DNA from: Sycobia sp. Sy_11
Taxonomy: Eukaryota > Arthropoda > Insecta > Hymenoptera > Epichrysomallidae
DNA: 64,000 nt
Reading direction: 5' to 3'
Assembly: GCA_018907035.1 (NCBI GenBank)
Contig: JACCIC010000027.1
Span: 2,711,001 to 2,775,000, forward strand
Numbering within the stretch: position 1 is the stretch's first letter; each line of letters begins with the position of its first letter. Below the pieces are notes generated by a model. It worked only from the letters and a program-made list of their open reading frames with translations, had not been told where the DNA came from and ran no database searches. Positions 33,405-44,660 of this stretch are shown one piece after another. The position numbers were made by a program, and so were the translations under genes.

Positions 33405-34260
33405 GTCCGCTGTTTTCTTTTAATTTCGAGACTTTATTGGAAAAAATTGGTTATACATTTATAATTCAAAGTATTTTCCATCGCTGGTCAGTAGCCTGTC
33501 CCATCTGTCGGACCGCAAACGAAATTTACTTCTTCATAAAACCGGAAGTGCTGGTCAGTCAGGCCGTGTACCATTGATCGAAACAAGTGATAGTCTGAGG
33601 GAGCAATGTCTGAAGAATACGGCGGGTGGGGTAGAATTTCCTATTTAAACGATTCCAAGTATGTCTTGACCACTTTCGCAACGTGGGGTACAGTATTGTC
33701 ATGCTGTAAAATCACTTTTTCATGTGTATTGGCTCAATATTTTTCGGCTCAAATACATTAACTGTTCGATAACGATCGCCTGTTATTGTTTGAATCGGTA
33801 TTAACATCTCATAATATACTACGCCGAACTGATCCTACCAAATACTGAACATGTCCTTGCAACTTTGAATATTCTGTTTGGCCATCGACGTGGAAGCTTG
33901 GCCGAGATATCCCCATGATTTTGCACACGGGATTATAGTAATGAACGTATTTTTTGTTTCCAGTCACATGGCGATATAAAAATACTTTTCGTCTTTGCCT
34001 TGTAAACTGTTGATCACAAGCAGAAAATTAAAACCTCCCGTAAATTATGCAAATTTGGCTCGTAAAACAACATATTTAATCGCGAATAACTTTATGATGC
34101 AGACACAAATCAACTAATATTTCGATAACGTTATGTTTACAAATACTTAAGCTTAATGTATGACGATCTATATATTTCAACTACCACTTACCGCTACAGT
34201 CATATATTGCAAAACGACGGAAGCAGAGATATACACCGAATATTTTATATAAAGTTTTTA
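33405..34260 (-). mobile_element. Mariner remnant MAR5, internally deleted
   Basis: Similar to MAR4 and, more distantly, to MAR1. The minus strand has the C-terminal part of a transposase (33421-33990: frames with EILPHPPYSSDIAPSDYHLF-like wording, broken) and then jumps to the 5' untranslated region (about 34020-34240). Compared with MAR4 about 370 bp are missing, covering most of the N-terminal domain. The inner 5' region AAATACTTAAGCTTAATGTA is shared with MAR4. Confidence 0.75.
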
Positions 34261-34411
34261 GAGAATATATATAAGATTTATAAGTTTTAAATTTCTTAAT
34301 ATGCTAAGGACATGTATTATTATGTTTCCCGTTATCACAATCAGCAGGACATCTGACTGTATCAGTGACCTGATTTTCATTATAATTTAGTAAATTTTTT
34401 GTGTTAATATA

Positions 34412-35638
34412 TTAAAAGGCGAATTTAGTTTCCGATCTTTTATAATGGAAAAAGGACATTTATGATGTAAAATGGAAACACGTTAGCTTAATTAAAATAT
34501 TTTCTGTCATTTTCTGCTACTTTTTTTCATCTTTCTCGAAATGGCCATTCCGTGACGAAAGAACGATGGCGGTTTCGAGGCGATCCAATCATCGACAAAT
34601 TCTTGCTCTTCTTGAACGTGTCGGAAGTGTGTATCAATGAGTTCGTGCTGCATCGATCTACATAGGCGATAATCAGAAGGCGCTATCTTTTTTGAGTACG
34701 CTAGATGCGGTAACACTTCCCATTCGAGCTCCAACAGGATGTTTTTGACGGTTTTCGCAACATGAGGCCGAGCGTTGTTGTGCAAGACAATGACTTTGCG
34801 CCTATTGCTCGCGATTGCTGATATGTGTTCATTCAATTTTTGTTAAAAATCATTCATTTGGCATTTGTATACCTCGGCAGTGACGGCTTCATTCGGTTTT
34901 AGCAGTCCGTAGTACAGCACACTCTGGTCCCATCAAATACACAGCAATATCTTTTGGCCGTGGAATTTCCATTTTAGTATCCATGTGGACGGCTGGCCTG
35001 GGTTCACCGATGTCTTTTCATACTTAGGATTGTCATAGTAGATACACTTTTCATCACCAGTTATAATACGCTACAGAAGATTCTTCTTGGTTGCCTGGCA
35101 AGCAAAGACAGTGCAATGTTCTATCGATTCATAATGGCACTCGGTCAAATCGTGTGGCATCCATTTTTCTTCTTTATGAATCTTTCCTATCGCAAGTAAA
35201 CGTTTATTAACTGTTCTGTCACTGACTCCTAACTTATTAGCGAGTTCGTTCTGCGTTTGAGCTAAGTTTTCGTCCAATAATGCTTGCAATTCACTATCTT
35301 CAATCTTTTGCAGGGGTCCAGAACGTTCTTTGTCATTAAAATCAGTATCTTCAGTTCTAAACCGCTAAAACCACTCTGAACAAGAGTGTGTTATTTAAGT
35401 TTCTACAAAATTTTTTTCCAAACCAAAATAGTGTAAAAGGACATGTCAAAAAAACGATTTATCATTTTTCATTGAACCAGAAATTATAATGTTTATAGAT
35501 ATGATGGCGCCTGTTAACTGAATTTTATTGGTAAATGCCAAAACTAAACAATAAGTACTAAATCCGACACATCTGACTTTTCGAAATATTTATATCACCA
35601 TCTATACGTGAAAGTCGGAAACTAAGTTCGCCTCCTAA
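34412..35638 (-). mobile_element. Mariner element MAR3
   Basis: TA at 34410-34411 and 35639-35640. The inverted ends are TTAAAAGGCGAATTTAGTTT and (right, reverse-complemented) TTAGGAGGCGAACTTAGTTT, both continuing CCGA. The length is 1227 bp. A related loose end is found at 45385-45435. Confidence 0.92.
34507..35400 (-). pseudogene. MAR3 mariner transposase, broken
   Basis: 35289-35071 carries the helix-turn-helix wording LDENLAQTQNELANKLGVSD and VNKRLLAIGKI, then WMPHDL (WVPHEL in relatives). The first catalytic region near 35050 is TGDEKC-like with YDN. 34836-34507 has VIVLHNNARPHVAKTVKN and APSDYRLCRSMQHEL. The second aspartate of the triad is asparagine (HNN instead of HDN), and YSPD has become YSKK. 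Stops occur between the pieces. It is inactive. Confidence 0.88.
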
Positions 35639-35884
35639 TAAATTCAAGAGTTTTGATTTGATGGATAAGAACTTTCTCTCGGCTTGGGAGCCATAATGTG
35701 GCCATTACAATAATCTTCTATGAAAATTCTCTACTAGAGAGAATTAAAGTAAATTCTTGTATACTGACTTGGAAAGTAAAAATGTGTTCACTTATCTAAA
35801 ATTACCATTTGAACACTGGGCGCTCCAATAAATCGTGAAAAATAAGTATGTTAATTTCTGCAAACTACCCACAATTCTTATTAG

Positions 35885-36215
35885 ATGTATCAAATATTTC
35901 TACTAAACCTGTATATACATGAAAGTGATATTTGATACCATTGAAATATCATCAGTAATAATTAGGTAAGCATTTTGCATGATTTGTCTTATTTGTTTTA
36001 AAGCTGCGTTAGATAACTGGCAGTATATAGATGTGCCACCATGTTCTATTGGCAGTTGTAGTAATCTAGGAATTGTTAAACCTTGGATAGTATATGCAGC
36101 TTTTCCAGTGGGAGCTGTAACGGCAGTATCTTTACCACAATATATTTTATTCCATAAAACTTTTACCTGTTCCGCCAGGACTACTAACAAACATTTTTAA
36201 TAGTTTCTCTGTTGA
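35885..36215 (-). pseudogene. Helitron helicase scrap (Pif1-like ATP-binding part)
   Basis: On the minus strand from about 36200, one frame reads MFVSSPGGTGKSFM, a Walker A loop GGTGKS, then a frameshift; the next frame has DTAVTAPTGKAAYTIQGLTI, RLLQLPIEHGG, SNAALKQIRQIMQNAYLIIT and DDISMVSN (the Walker B station, DEISMV in relatives). This is the start of the Pif1-like helicase domain of a Helitron replicase. Only about 110 codons are left. It is cut off at the Penelope element PLE-B on its 5' side. Confidence 0.88.
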
Positions 36216-36269
36216 TTTTATAGAAGCTGTTGATTTGTTAAAAACTCTTTTCTGATCAGCGTTAAATTG

Positions 36270-38220
36270 TGATATTAATACCATGTTCCAAAATATCCAC
36301 ATTCACAAAATCAAAAGAATGTAAAAACTTTAAACAATGCTCTTTTAAACCAGAAGTAATATGTGAGCTACGTAAACTATATTTATGCTCATAAATTAAG
36401 ATTAAATAAATGCGATGATTTCTTTGATCGGGAGATTATTTTTACAATATAATATTCCATGTTTGGTACCTTTAGACATGATGTTTATTACTTCATTTGG
36501 TATCTCCTTGTCAGTTAGATTCTGAAACCAATTTTTATTGTTTGCATTGTTAAATTGATAGCTTTGAAATTGTTTTTTATTTCTTAAACATTCAAATTTC
36601 CTTTTTAATGTTTGTCTTTTTTGCCTCCGTTAAAATCAATTCCTGCACTATGTCTATTTTCGGTATTATAAATGTCAAACAATCTCTCAGCAATCAATCT
36701 ATTAATAAATTCAATTGGATATCCCTTATTAATGAAAGTTTCTCTTACTATCTGTAAATTATTTTGTCTAAAATCTTTATGTGATAATTTTATTGCTCTG
36801 TCAATGACACCTTTCAGTGTCCCAATTTTGTTTCCGAATTGGTGATGTGAATTAAAATCTAAAAACGTACTTGACCAAGTAGATTTTCAATACCAATTAA
36901 GCTTCACTTTTTATTACTACATCTAATGACATTAATGTCCAAAAAACTCAACTGATTATTGACTTTAATCTCCTATGTAAATTTAATTCTGTCATATATA
37001 GAATTAAAAACATCTACCATTTTATTTACTAAAATTTCTGGAACAATTGTAAAGATATCATCAACATATCTCTTAAATATAATTGGTTGAAAAATTAATT
37101 TTGACCAAGAAATACTTTCTAATATTTCCATAACTAAATTGGCTATAACCGGCGACAGACGCGACTCCATTGGACATCCGTATTTTTGTTCATAAAAACT
37201 ATTATCAACCGAAAAAATTGTGTTATTAAAAACTAAATTAATTGCCTTAATAAACTCATTCATTGTTAATTTTGTATATAAATTAATTTCATGTCATTTT
37301 GCTTGTATAATATCATTTAACAATTCTAAAGGTACATTTGTAAACAAAGGTACCACATCCAATGAAATCATCTTGTAGTTTTCCGGAATAATAATGTACT
37401 TTACTTCAATGTGAACACAAAAAATCTTTAATATAAGAACTAGTTTTTCCAACTATCTTCAATATATTAGATAAAAATTTGGCAATATTATAAGTTGGGA
37501 AATTAAAAGAAGATATTATTATTCTACATCTCACCTACAGTCACCTTTTCTTTATGAATCTTGAGAAACCAATAACATTTTGCTACAGTACCATTTTCAC
37601 ATTTTAAATATTTATATGTACTACCATCGACTATATACATTTCTTATAGTCATACCAAATGACTATATACATTTCTTTTCCAATTATTTGATAATTATTT
37701 CAAATTATTTTGTAGCTTAATGATATGTGGATTACCAATTTTCACATAAGTAGTAACATCATTTAATATATTATTTATATTATTTCTATAATCAATTTTA
37801 TTAGAAGCTACACTTATATTACCATTGTCTACCTTTTGAAAGATGATATTCGGAATATTGCTCAAAAAATTCTTCGCGGTTTTTAATTCATGTAAAAAAT
37901 TATTATTCAAATAATTATCAAATTTATTCTCTCTTTAAAAATTACTAATGATATTAACTAAAGATGTTCTACATTCTTTTTTACTTCATTCTTTAAATTA
38001 AAAATATTACTTTCAACCCCCACGATGATTTCTTTGATAGGGAGATTCTTTTTAGAATAGAATATTCCACGTTTCGCACCTTTAAATATGATGTTTACTA
38101 TTTCTTTTGGCACTTCTTTGTCTGTTAGATTTCTAAACCAATTGTTATTATTTTTGTTGTTTATCTGAGGGTTTTGAAAATGTTTTTTATTTCTTAAATC
38201 ATTAGTTCTTTTTTATTCCT
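36270..38220 (-). mobile_element. PLE-B: rearranged Penelope-like element
   Basis: On the minus strand: an N-terminal segment (38200-38020: NWFRNLTDKEVPKEIVN, KGAKRGIFYSKKNLPIKEII), more N-terminal sequence (37910-37695), the reverse transcriptase (37263-36640), then abruptly a second copy of the N-terminal segment (36600-36408: NWFQNLTDKEIPNEVIN), then a scrap of the GIY-YIG end (36400-36280). The order shows that two copies have been joined or recombined. It is related to PLE-A. Confidence 0.8.
36640..37910 (-). pseudogene. PLE-B reverse transcriptase
   Basis: 37910-37695 encodes the region before the palm (FLHELKTAKNFLSNIPNIIF). 37263-36973 has the palm: KYGCPMESRLSPVIANLVME (GCPMGSPLSP in active copies) and FKRYVDDIFTIVPEIL with the catalytic YVDD intact. 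Sequence then continues in other frames through FLDINVIRCS-like and YPIEFINRLIAERLFDIYNT to about 36640. Stops break it at about 36972 and 37290-37690. It would copy the element RNA by target priming. Confidence 0.87.
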
Positions 38221-38221
38221 C

Positions 38222-38278
38222 ATTGAATCTTCAATTGGGTAAAGGTGGTGGGGACAGTCAGATTGCACTTCACTAATA
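38222..38278 (+). repeat. PLE tail fragment, plus strand
   Basis: TCTTCAATTGGGTAAAGG followed by GGGGACAGTCAGATTGCACT matches the PLE-A tail just after the hammerhead motif (8061-8105). It is in the opposite direction to PLE-B and lacks the ribozyme core. Confidence 0.8.
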
Positions 38279-38304
38279 TCGACCTAAGCCAAGCCTACCA
38301 TTCG

Positions 38305-39345
38305 TCCAACTGAACGAAAACACATTCACCGCCTTTGCTGTCCCTCAAAAGGACCTTTTCCAATATAAGCGTCTGCCCTATGGACTGACAAACGCCCCTG
38401 CCAATTTCCAGAGAGGTATGGATCTCGTCTTCGTGCTGTAGTGTTAACCATATGCCTTCGTTTGCATGCATGACATCATTGTCGCCACGAAGACTTTCGA
38501 GCAGCATACTCGAGAACTAACAGCGGTGATTAACCACTTAAACGAGCTCGGTCTCCAAATCAACAGAGAGAAATCCGAGTTTTGTTGCCCGGAAGTTAAA
38601 TACCTGGAATACATTGTAGACGAGGACGGACTCCGCATGTACCCGGAGAAAATTCGCTCACTAAGCGAATACCCGAGACCTACTAATCTGAGACAATTAG
38701 GGGCCTTTTTAGGCATGTTTGGGTGGTATGCTCGGTTCATTAAAGACCTAGCAAACCTCAAGCTGCCCCTCACGAAACTACTGAAAAAAAAATCAAATGG
38801 CACTGGAGCAGGTGCAACAGGAAGCCTTCGATAAGCTCCGCCTACTGTTGACGCAAGCGCCTGTACTAGTGCGCCCCGTGGAAAACGAACCTTATACCCT
38901 ACAAACAGACGCAAGTGTCTACGCCCTCGGTATGGTGTTAAGCCAAAACAACCTAGGCGAAGAGCACGCAATTGCCTATGCAAGCCGGACACTTACCCAG
39001 GCGGAATCAAATACCTAAAAGGAATGTCTGGCTGTCCTATGGGCCGTGGAAAAGTTTCGCGGTTACTTGCTAGGCGAGAGATGTACTGTCATAACAGACC
39101 ACAGTAACCTAAAATGGCTCCATACACTCAAGGATCCTACAGGCCACCTAGCAAGATGGGCAACTGTATTGCAGGCGTATAATATGACAATAATGCACCG
39201 AATAGGAGTATTACATCATGTACCAGATGCCCTCTCAAGACCCTTTCAACATCTCGAATCTCCTACCGCAACTATCACAACCATTGAGGAAGACAACTGG
39301 TACAAGAGTAGGACAAAAGAAATCACGGAACATCCCGACTGAAGA
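38305..39345 (+). pseudogene. Gypsy-B reverse transcriptase (end) and RNase H
   Basis: The reverse transcriptase begins mid-palm with FAVPQKDLFQYKRLPYGLTN and APANFQRGMD. The active site, normally YLDDIIV, reads CMHDIIV at about 38463-38480, so one catalytic aspartate is lost. The connection domain follows (INREKSEFCCPEVKYL, LRQLGAFLGMFGWYARFI). RNase H has LQTDASVYALGMVLSQN, a stop at 39016-39018, then FRGYLLGERCTVITDHSNLK, ARWATVLQAYN and HHVPDALSRPF. A small frame change joins 38834 and 38797. Both activities would be needed to make cDNA; this copy is dead. Confidence 0.88.
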
Positions 39346-39354
39346 TATCGATGG

Positions 39355-39415
39355 AAGATATCGACGGAATCTTCCTGGAATATCGACGGAATCTTCCTGG
39401 AATATCGACGGAAGA
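39355..39415. repeat. Short tandem repeat in the Gypsy-B pol linker
   Basis: The words ATCGACGGAATCTTCCTGGA and GAAGATATCGA are repeated two to three times in about 60 bp, between RNase H and the zinc-binding domain. Confidence 0.85.
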
Positions 39416-39469
39416 TATCCCGACTGGACGATAAAAAATGGCCTCAGATACAAACATCGCCCAAATGAG

Positions 39470-40944
39470 CTCACGCACATATTAGGCGAGAACGACGAAG
39501 ATTGGAAGCTGGTAGTACCGACAAGTGACAGAGAAACAGTGTTAGACGAATTTCACAACACTCCTACTTCAGGGCACTTCGGCGTCGGACAAATGACCCA
39601 TAAAGTCGGCCAAAACTACTACTGGACTGGAATGCGGAGAGACGTACACCAGTACGTCAAACACTGCTAGAATGTTAAATTTATAAGGTATCACAACGTG
39701 GGCCCACAGGATTAACGGCGCAACGTAATATAGAAGGGCCGTGGACCAGCGTTGCGACAGATATTATGGGGCCCTTTCCAGCTAGTAAGGGATAGTGCAG
39801 GTACCTCCTCGTATTTCAGGACCTGTTCATAAAATACGTAGAAATCAGGCCACTTACAAAAGCAAACGATCAAACAATTGCTAAGGCGTTTGAGGAGCAA
39901 ATAATTTTCTAGTCGGGCTGTCCCAAGTACCTGATAACAGACGATGGTACAGAATTTGCGAACAATTGGCTCAAAGCCAAGTTGACCGAACTGGGTGTTC
40001 ACACCAGCTAATCGTACCATAGCATGCTCAGGCGGACCCAGTAGAACGGATGAATAGAGTCATCAAAATGATGATAGCCACATTCATAAAAAACGACCAC
40101 AAAGATTGGGAATTGACCTCCCAGAACTGGCATTCGAATGAATACCGTTGTGCACACGAGCACACAAGTGTCGCTGGCCGTTTGCAATTTCGGGCGCAAC
40201 ACGTGCCAAATACCGACGTACCGACAATCTGATTAACTGAACCGTATGAAAAGGTTGCCAGCAATTAACACAATGATGAAAAACAACTTAAGTACCGCTA
40301 GTCAAAAACAGGCTAAATATTATAACAAAGGCCGAAGGCAAGAGAAGTTTCATGTGAACGACTAGGTGGACAGACGTAACCACGTTTTATCATCAGGCCC
40401 AGATACATTTTCAAAAAAATGAGCGCCCAAATTTGTGGTATCCAGTCAAATCATTAAAAAGATCTCCCCTGTAGTCTTCCAAATTAGGGATCTGAACGGT
40501 GAGAGGATAAATACAGTCCGTATGTCAGACTTAAAAAAATAATACCCACCTTACACTCAAAATTTTATTCCAGATCCTGGCAATAATAACTGCCGTAATC
40601 CAAGGCATCAGAAGAGGCCGAGGTTTACGGAGGTCGATACAAGCCGACCGTTCGTGCCAATTAGGAGGGATAAGCATCCCAAGGAGTCATACCTCCGAGC
40701 AAGGAGAAGCGTGGGGGTTAAGCCCAATGAACGTGATAGCATCGCGTGTGCAAGCACATCCGGGTTCCCCGATTCGACGGAGTTCATCCCGGACTCAATG
40801 CAAGAGATTGTCGGAGAGGCCCGATGTACGATAGGCACAAAACCTATCGATCAGGCTTCGTTTAAATTATGCTTATGGGATATTGACGTCTCCGAATTAG
40901 GAGACCCCAACCCTGAAAATTCCAACTCCCCCCCCCCTTATTGA
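39470..40944 (+). pseudogene. Gypsy-B integrase with C-terminal extension
   Basis: H2C2-type zinc-binding region: FHNTPTSGHFGVGQMTHKVG and YYWTGMRRDVHQYVKHC (39540-39670). The core, broken by stops and frameshifts, reads WTSVATDIMGPFPASKG (39745), TDDGTEFANNW (39940) and DPVERMNRVIKMM (40035), so all three acidic positions are still encoded. After the usual end there is a single in-frame TAA (40540), and the same frame then stays open to 40944 with a basic, proline-rich sequence (RPFVPIRRDKHPKESYLRA), either an extended C-terminus or a former separate ORF. The integrase would insert the cDNA. Confidence 0.85.
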
Positions 40945-41878
40945 ATAAGCCGCACATCGGCAGTGCGACAATTCCCCCCCATTTTGACTTTTGCCGCTGA
41001 ATCATTATTGTAATGGCCAGCCGATAACAGTTGATTCAATCACAAATGGCTAATATTGTTTTCCTCAATGTCCCCTCAATGATTACCGTGAGCCCTGCCG
41101 CGAAATCAGCCCAGTAGAGACGATGCCAAGTAAGATTATAAAAGGGATGATCGGGATACATAACATATTAGAGCCAACCCCCGCGAATAGAAGCACTACG
41201 AAGGCACAGCGTCGGTGGGCGAGGACATATAAAAGTATATGAGCGAGCAATGACTCAAAAATAGAATAAACTACTTGCCCGTCCCACCAACGCTGTACCT
41301 GACAGAATTAACCGGAACATCGCTAACGATATACGTTGTTTCAGCAACATACCTCGCCAAAAAGAGAGAAGACAACGAGGCAACGTACCTACGTAACAGA
41401 CATTGCGAAGCGTAAGAAGAAGCGTGCGTTAGAAAATAACAATATTGAAGCATTAGACTATAAGCATTCATAATTTTAGAATAGAATCATAAGCAAACTT
41501 TTAGATATAGAAATAGTAATAGGACTAGGATATGTATAAACATTAATTAAAACACTAGATTAGACTTAGGTTAATAAAAGATATTACAGTTCTTATAGCC
41601 TTAGAATTTACCGTTATGAATTAGCATTAGGACTAGCAATAACAACATAGCTTTTTATAGAGTCACAACACAACAACTTCGACGCCTGTACGTACCAGCG
41701 GGTGTAACCAATAATATTCAGTATCGTCAACGAATACACCCACTCCATGCGACTAACTTCTTTCCTTTGTTTGTGTATCATATCCCCTCCATTTACCAGA
41801 TCAACGCCGCGCATAGTAATTAAGTGAACGACCAGCATTCCGATCACACGCTCCCCATAGGTTTTGGAAGGGAGAGTT
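40945..41878 (+). other. Gypsy-B 3' untranslated region
   Basis: No long conserved frame. It has C-rich tracts near 40930-40980 and ends with the purine tract at 41866-41876, the usual plus-strand primer of LTR elements. Confidence 0.5.
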
Positions 41879-42709
41879 TGTGACCGCCGTTTTCGTGGTC
41901 ATGTGTTTTTGTAGTTTAAAACCTATATTCGCACGCGATCGGAATTACTGCATACGCCAACCACGAGAGAGTGCGGAGTCGGAAATCGGAGTAGCGAAGA
42001 GCATAGGAGCGCTCTCTCTCTCTTATTCCTGCGCATTCCGTCACGGAAAATATCGTATCGAAAAGCACCACGCTCTAAACTACAACCACAGTCCCGTACA
42101 TTGAGAGACCAGCTCGCTCGATTCTTCCGATCAACAGCATCTCGGCACCGATTGCAGGCAAGGAGGCCCTTGCCACCCATAGTACACCCCGAGACGTATC
42201 CACGTCTCCTTGGCCGTCGAGGTCATCTTCGGGAGTAAGTGGTCTTAGCCCGCCGTCGTATGCCGCATCGGTGTGTGTGTGTAGCCGTCGCTATCCATGT
42301 CAGCGACCGTCCCGATTCTAAGTATTTCCTCCTGCGTGTCCGTTCCCGTATGGTGCCAGTGTAGTTCAATCTAAAGTGTATTTTCTATTCCGTCTCGTAT
42401 TTTATCCAAGTGTCGCTGAATCCGCGAGGAGTAGGTGGCCCGCGAGCTACCATATATTGTATCGGGCAAGTTCTTACTGTGATTATTATCATTGTTAATA
42501 CGCACATCGTTAGAATTGCCATTTACCCTGAGTTACTATTACTGTGTTTCCTTGTTCCCTGTTTCAGCTAAAGCTAGCGTGTATGCGCGGTCGAGCACAT
42601 ACACATCTACAAGCAGATACAGCTACGAGAGTAAGGCGTTAAGCACGGTAAGACGTGGAAGCATGGCGGGTATATTCCCACGATTTTCTGGCTTAGGATA
42701 ATTACAAAT
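41879..42709 (+). repeat. Probable Gypsy-B 3' LTR
   Basis: It begins TGTGACCGCC two bases after a purine tract and may end AATTACA near 42709, where mariner MAR4 sequence begins. The 5' LTR is absent, so the ends cannot be confirmed by comparison. Confidence 0.5.
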
Positions 42710-43350
42710 GAACCTATTTTTCACCCCCAGTTACAATGCGATACAGAAATACCTTCCGTCTTTGCTTTGCAAGCAGCTGTTCAGAAGCAAACAAACGCGG
42801 TTGAACGTATCTCAGCTTCAACTCGTACGGCACCCAATTTCCTTGTTTCTGAACCATTTCCATGACTTTCAGGCGTTTGGAAATGGTTTCTTCCGCCACT
42901 CCCAATGATCCTCCTAATTCTTCTTGCGTTTGACATGAGTTTTGATCAAATAATGCCTCCAATTCTGTATCTTCAAAAACCTTCTCTCTTCCACCGCCAT
43001 GCAGGTTTTCGACATGAAAATCACCGTGCTTGAAACATTGAAACTACTCTCGGCAGGTTCTTCACTAATAGCGGCCTCACCATAGGTATTTGAGAGTATT
43101 CGATGAGCCTCAGCCGCAGCTTTCTTCATATGAAAACAGAAAATTAAAACATCCCGCATATGACCAATATTTGGCTGGTAAGCTGACATGTTTAACTGAG
43201 AATAACTTCATGATGCAGATATAATTGAACTTATATTCGATGATGTTATGTTTACAAATACTTAAGCTTATTGTATGATATCTATGATCTATGCATTTCG
43301 ACTACAACTGATCACGACAGCAATCTATTGCAAAACGGCGGTAGCAAAAT
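42710..43350 (-). mobile_element. Mariner remnant MAR4 (N-terminal half)
   Basis: On the minus strand 43189-42714 encodes transposase N-terminal motifs: MKKAAAEAHRILSNTYGEAA, QNSCQTQEELGGSLGVAEET, TISKRLKVMEMVQKQGNW and VPYELKLR, ending in VTGGEK (TGDEK in relatives). The catalytic half is missing because the Gypsy-B LTR begins here. The 5' untranslated part up to about 43350 matches MAR5. Confidence 0.85.
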
Positions 43351-43359
43351 TGTACACAA

Positions 43360-43660
43360 TATACAAGGTGTCCAAAAAGTCTCGCAAAACCTTAATAATT
43401 TTCCAGACAAACTGATTTTCGACAAGGTCAATCTAGAAGTAACTTTTGTCAAGGAATTTTATATTGTCCTTGGATTCGACCTTAAGTTGAACTTTCAAGG
43501 GTATTTCAAGATGAACTTTGATCAACATGTGCTCAAGTCATGGGTCAAGGATGACCTTGATGGTTACACAATGTCATTTAAGCTCGAACAAGGTCTGGAA
43601 ACCTCTTGACATAGGAACTTCTCAATATTTGTACCTCAAAAGCTATTACCTTTATCAAGG
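43360..43660. other. Unrecognised sequence with one open frame
   Basis: It starts AAGGTGTCCAAAAAGTCTCG and has a 112-codon plus-strand frame (43271-43609) with no known similarity. It may be an eroded repeat. Confidence 0.35.
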
Positions 43661-43699
43661 TGCATGCAATGGTGACGCTCTGCACGGTCTTGGCGAAGG

Positions 43700-43770
43700 A
43701 TATTTTACTTTGAATTTTCTTATTTACTTTTAGCATTACCCAGGAACAATGACGTGGACATAATAAAATA
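43700..43770 (+). repeat. Inverted arm 1 of a 1.6-kb unit
   Basis: TTTACTTTGAATTTTCTTAT followed by TTACTTTTAG and ACCCAGGAACAATGACGTGG is repeated in inverse orientation at 45209-45276 with few changes. A shorter block CAATGGTGACGCTCTG just outside is also shared by both sides. Confidence 0.85.
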
Positions 43771-43809
43771 TATATTATAGAACACGAGCGTCGCCAAGGT
43801 CGTAAATGG

Positions 43810-43975
43810 CAACTTAATTATTTTTGTTACAATTATTATTATTATAATAATTTGTTATAATAATAATTATTATAATAATTTGTTATAATAATAATTATTA
43901 TAATAATTTGTTATAATAATTATTATTATAATAATTTGTTATAATAATAATTATTTTTATAATAAATAAATATTC
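43810..43975. repeat. AT tandem repeat, unit about 28 bp
   Basis: TTTGTTATAATAATAATTAT units repeat about five times. Confidence 0.9.
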
Positions 43976-44129
43976 GAGGGAACTATATTACGCCGAAATG
44001 AATACGAGCGTCCTCAAGGGCAAATCCGTAAATGAGTATTATAATTATTATAATTTTGATGCGCTTATTATTTTAATATTATAAAATCATTATTATTATT
44101 TTTGGGCACCTCGATACGATATTAGTAGA

Positions 44130-44660
44130 ACGGTGGCGTAAACACCCGATCGAATAATTTTTCGTGTATAAAAGGGCCAGTTTTCCGCCCCAAAAGCAGT
44201 TCTCTTGGCGATACGGCCGAAAGAAGCTTCCTAGAGCTATCCTGATTCCAGAGCTCTAGTAATCCTGCCCGTCCAAAAATTCTGAATAGTACAGTCGCGA
44301 TCCTGGTTGCGCGGCGTTCTATTACAGACCAGCGGCTTCACTAAAAACTCCTCTCTTTTTCCTGGTGAGACTTGATCCTGATTGCGCGGCGCTCCGTGAA
44401 AGACCAGCGGCCTCATCATAAATCCCTCCTGCACCTTAGTAAGGCTTGATCCTGGTTACGTGGCGCTCCATTAAAGACTAGCGGCCTTATTATCCCTCAA
44501 AGAGACTTGATCCTTGGTGCACGAGCTCTGTCGTGTATTAGTGCTTACGAAAAGAACCCGGTGGCGTGTTAAGCCTGAGCCACGAAGTAGCAAGTACCGT
44601 CCCCTAAACTCCCCCTAGCCCCAATAAAAACTTTTATAAATATACAGTGCGCGACATTAG
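44130..44660 (+). promoter_or_regulatory. LTR-like block: TATA box, about 75-bp tandem repeats, AATAAA
   Basis: GTGTATAAAAGGGCC at about 44165 looks like a TATA box. Three diverged copies of a roughly 75-bp unit starting GATCCTGGTTGCGCGGCG follow (about 44301, 44376 and 44450), with a partial fourth at about 44510. AATAAAAACT lies at about 44621. The arrangement (promoter, repeats, poly(A) signal in about 500 bp) resembles a solo LTR, but no LTR partner or primer site was found. Confidence 0.45.

Larger units (their letters stand above)
38285..42709 (+). mobile_element. Gypsy-B: 5'-truncated LTR retrotransposon
   Basis: Plus strand: end of reverse transcriptase, RNase H, integrase, a C-terminal extension to 40944, an untranslated stretch, a purine tract GGAAGGGAGAG (41866-41876), and a probable 3' LTR from TGTGACC at 41879 to about 42709. 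Gag, protease and most of the reverse transcriptase are missing. The coding part is related to Gypsy-A. Confidence 0.82.

Noticed and set aside
43271..43609. 112-codon open frame as a gene
   Set aside because: It starts inside mariner MAR4 remains and has no recognisable domain.
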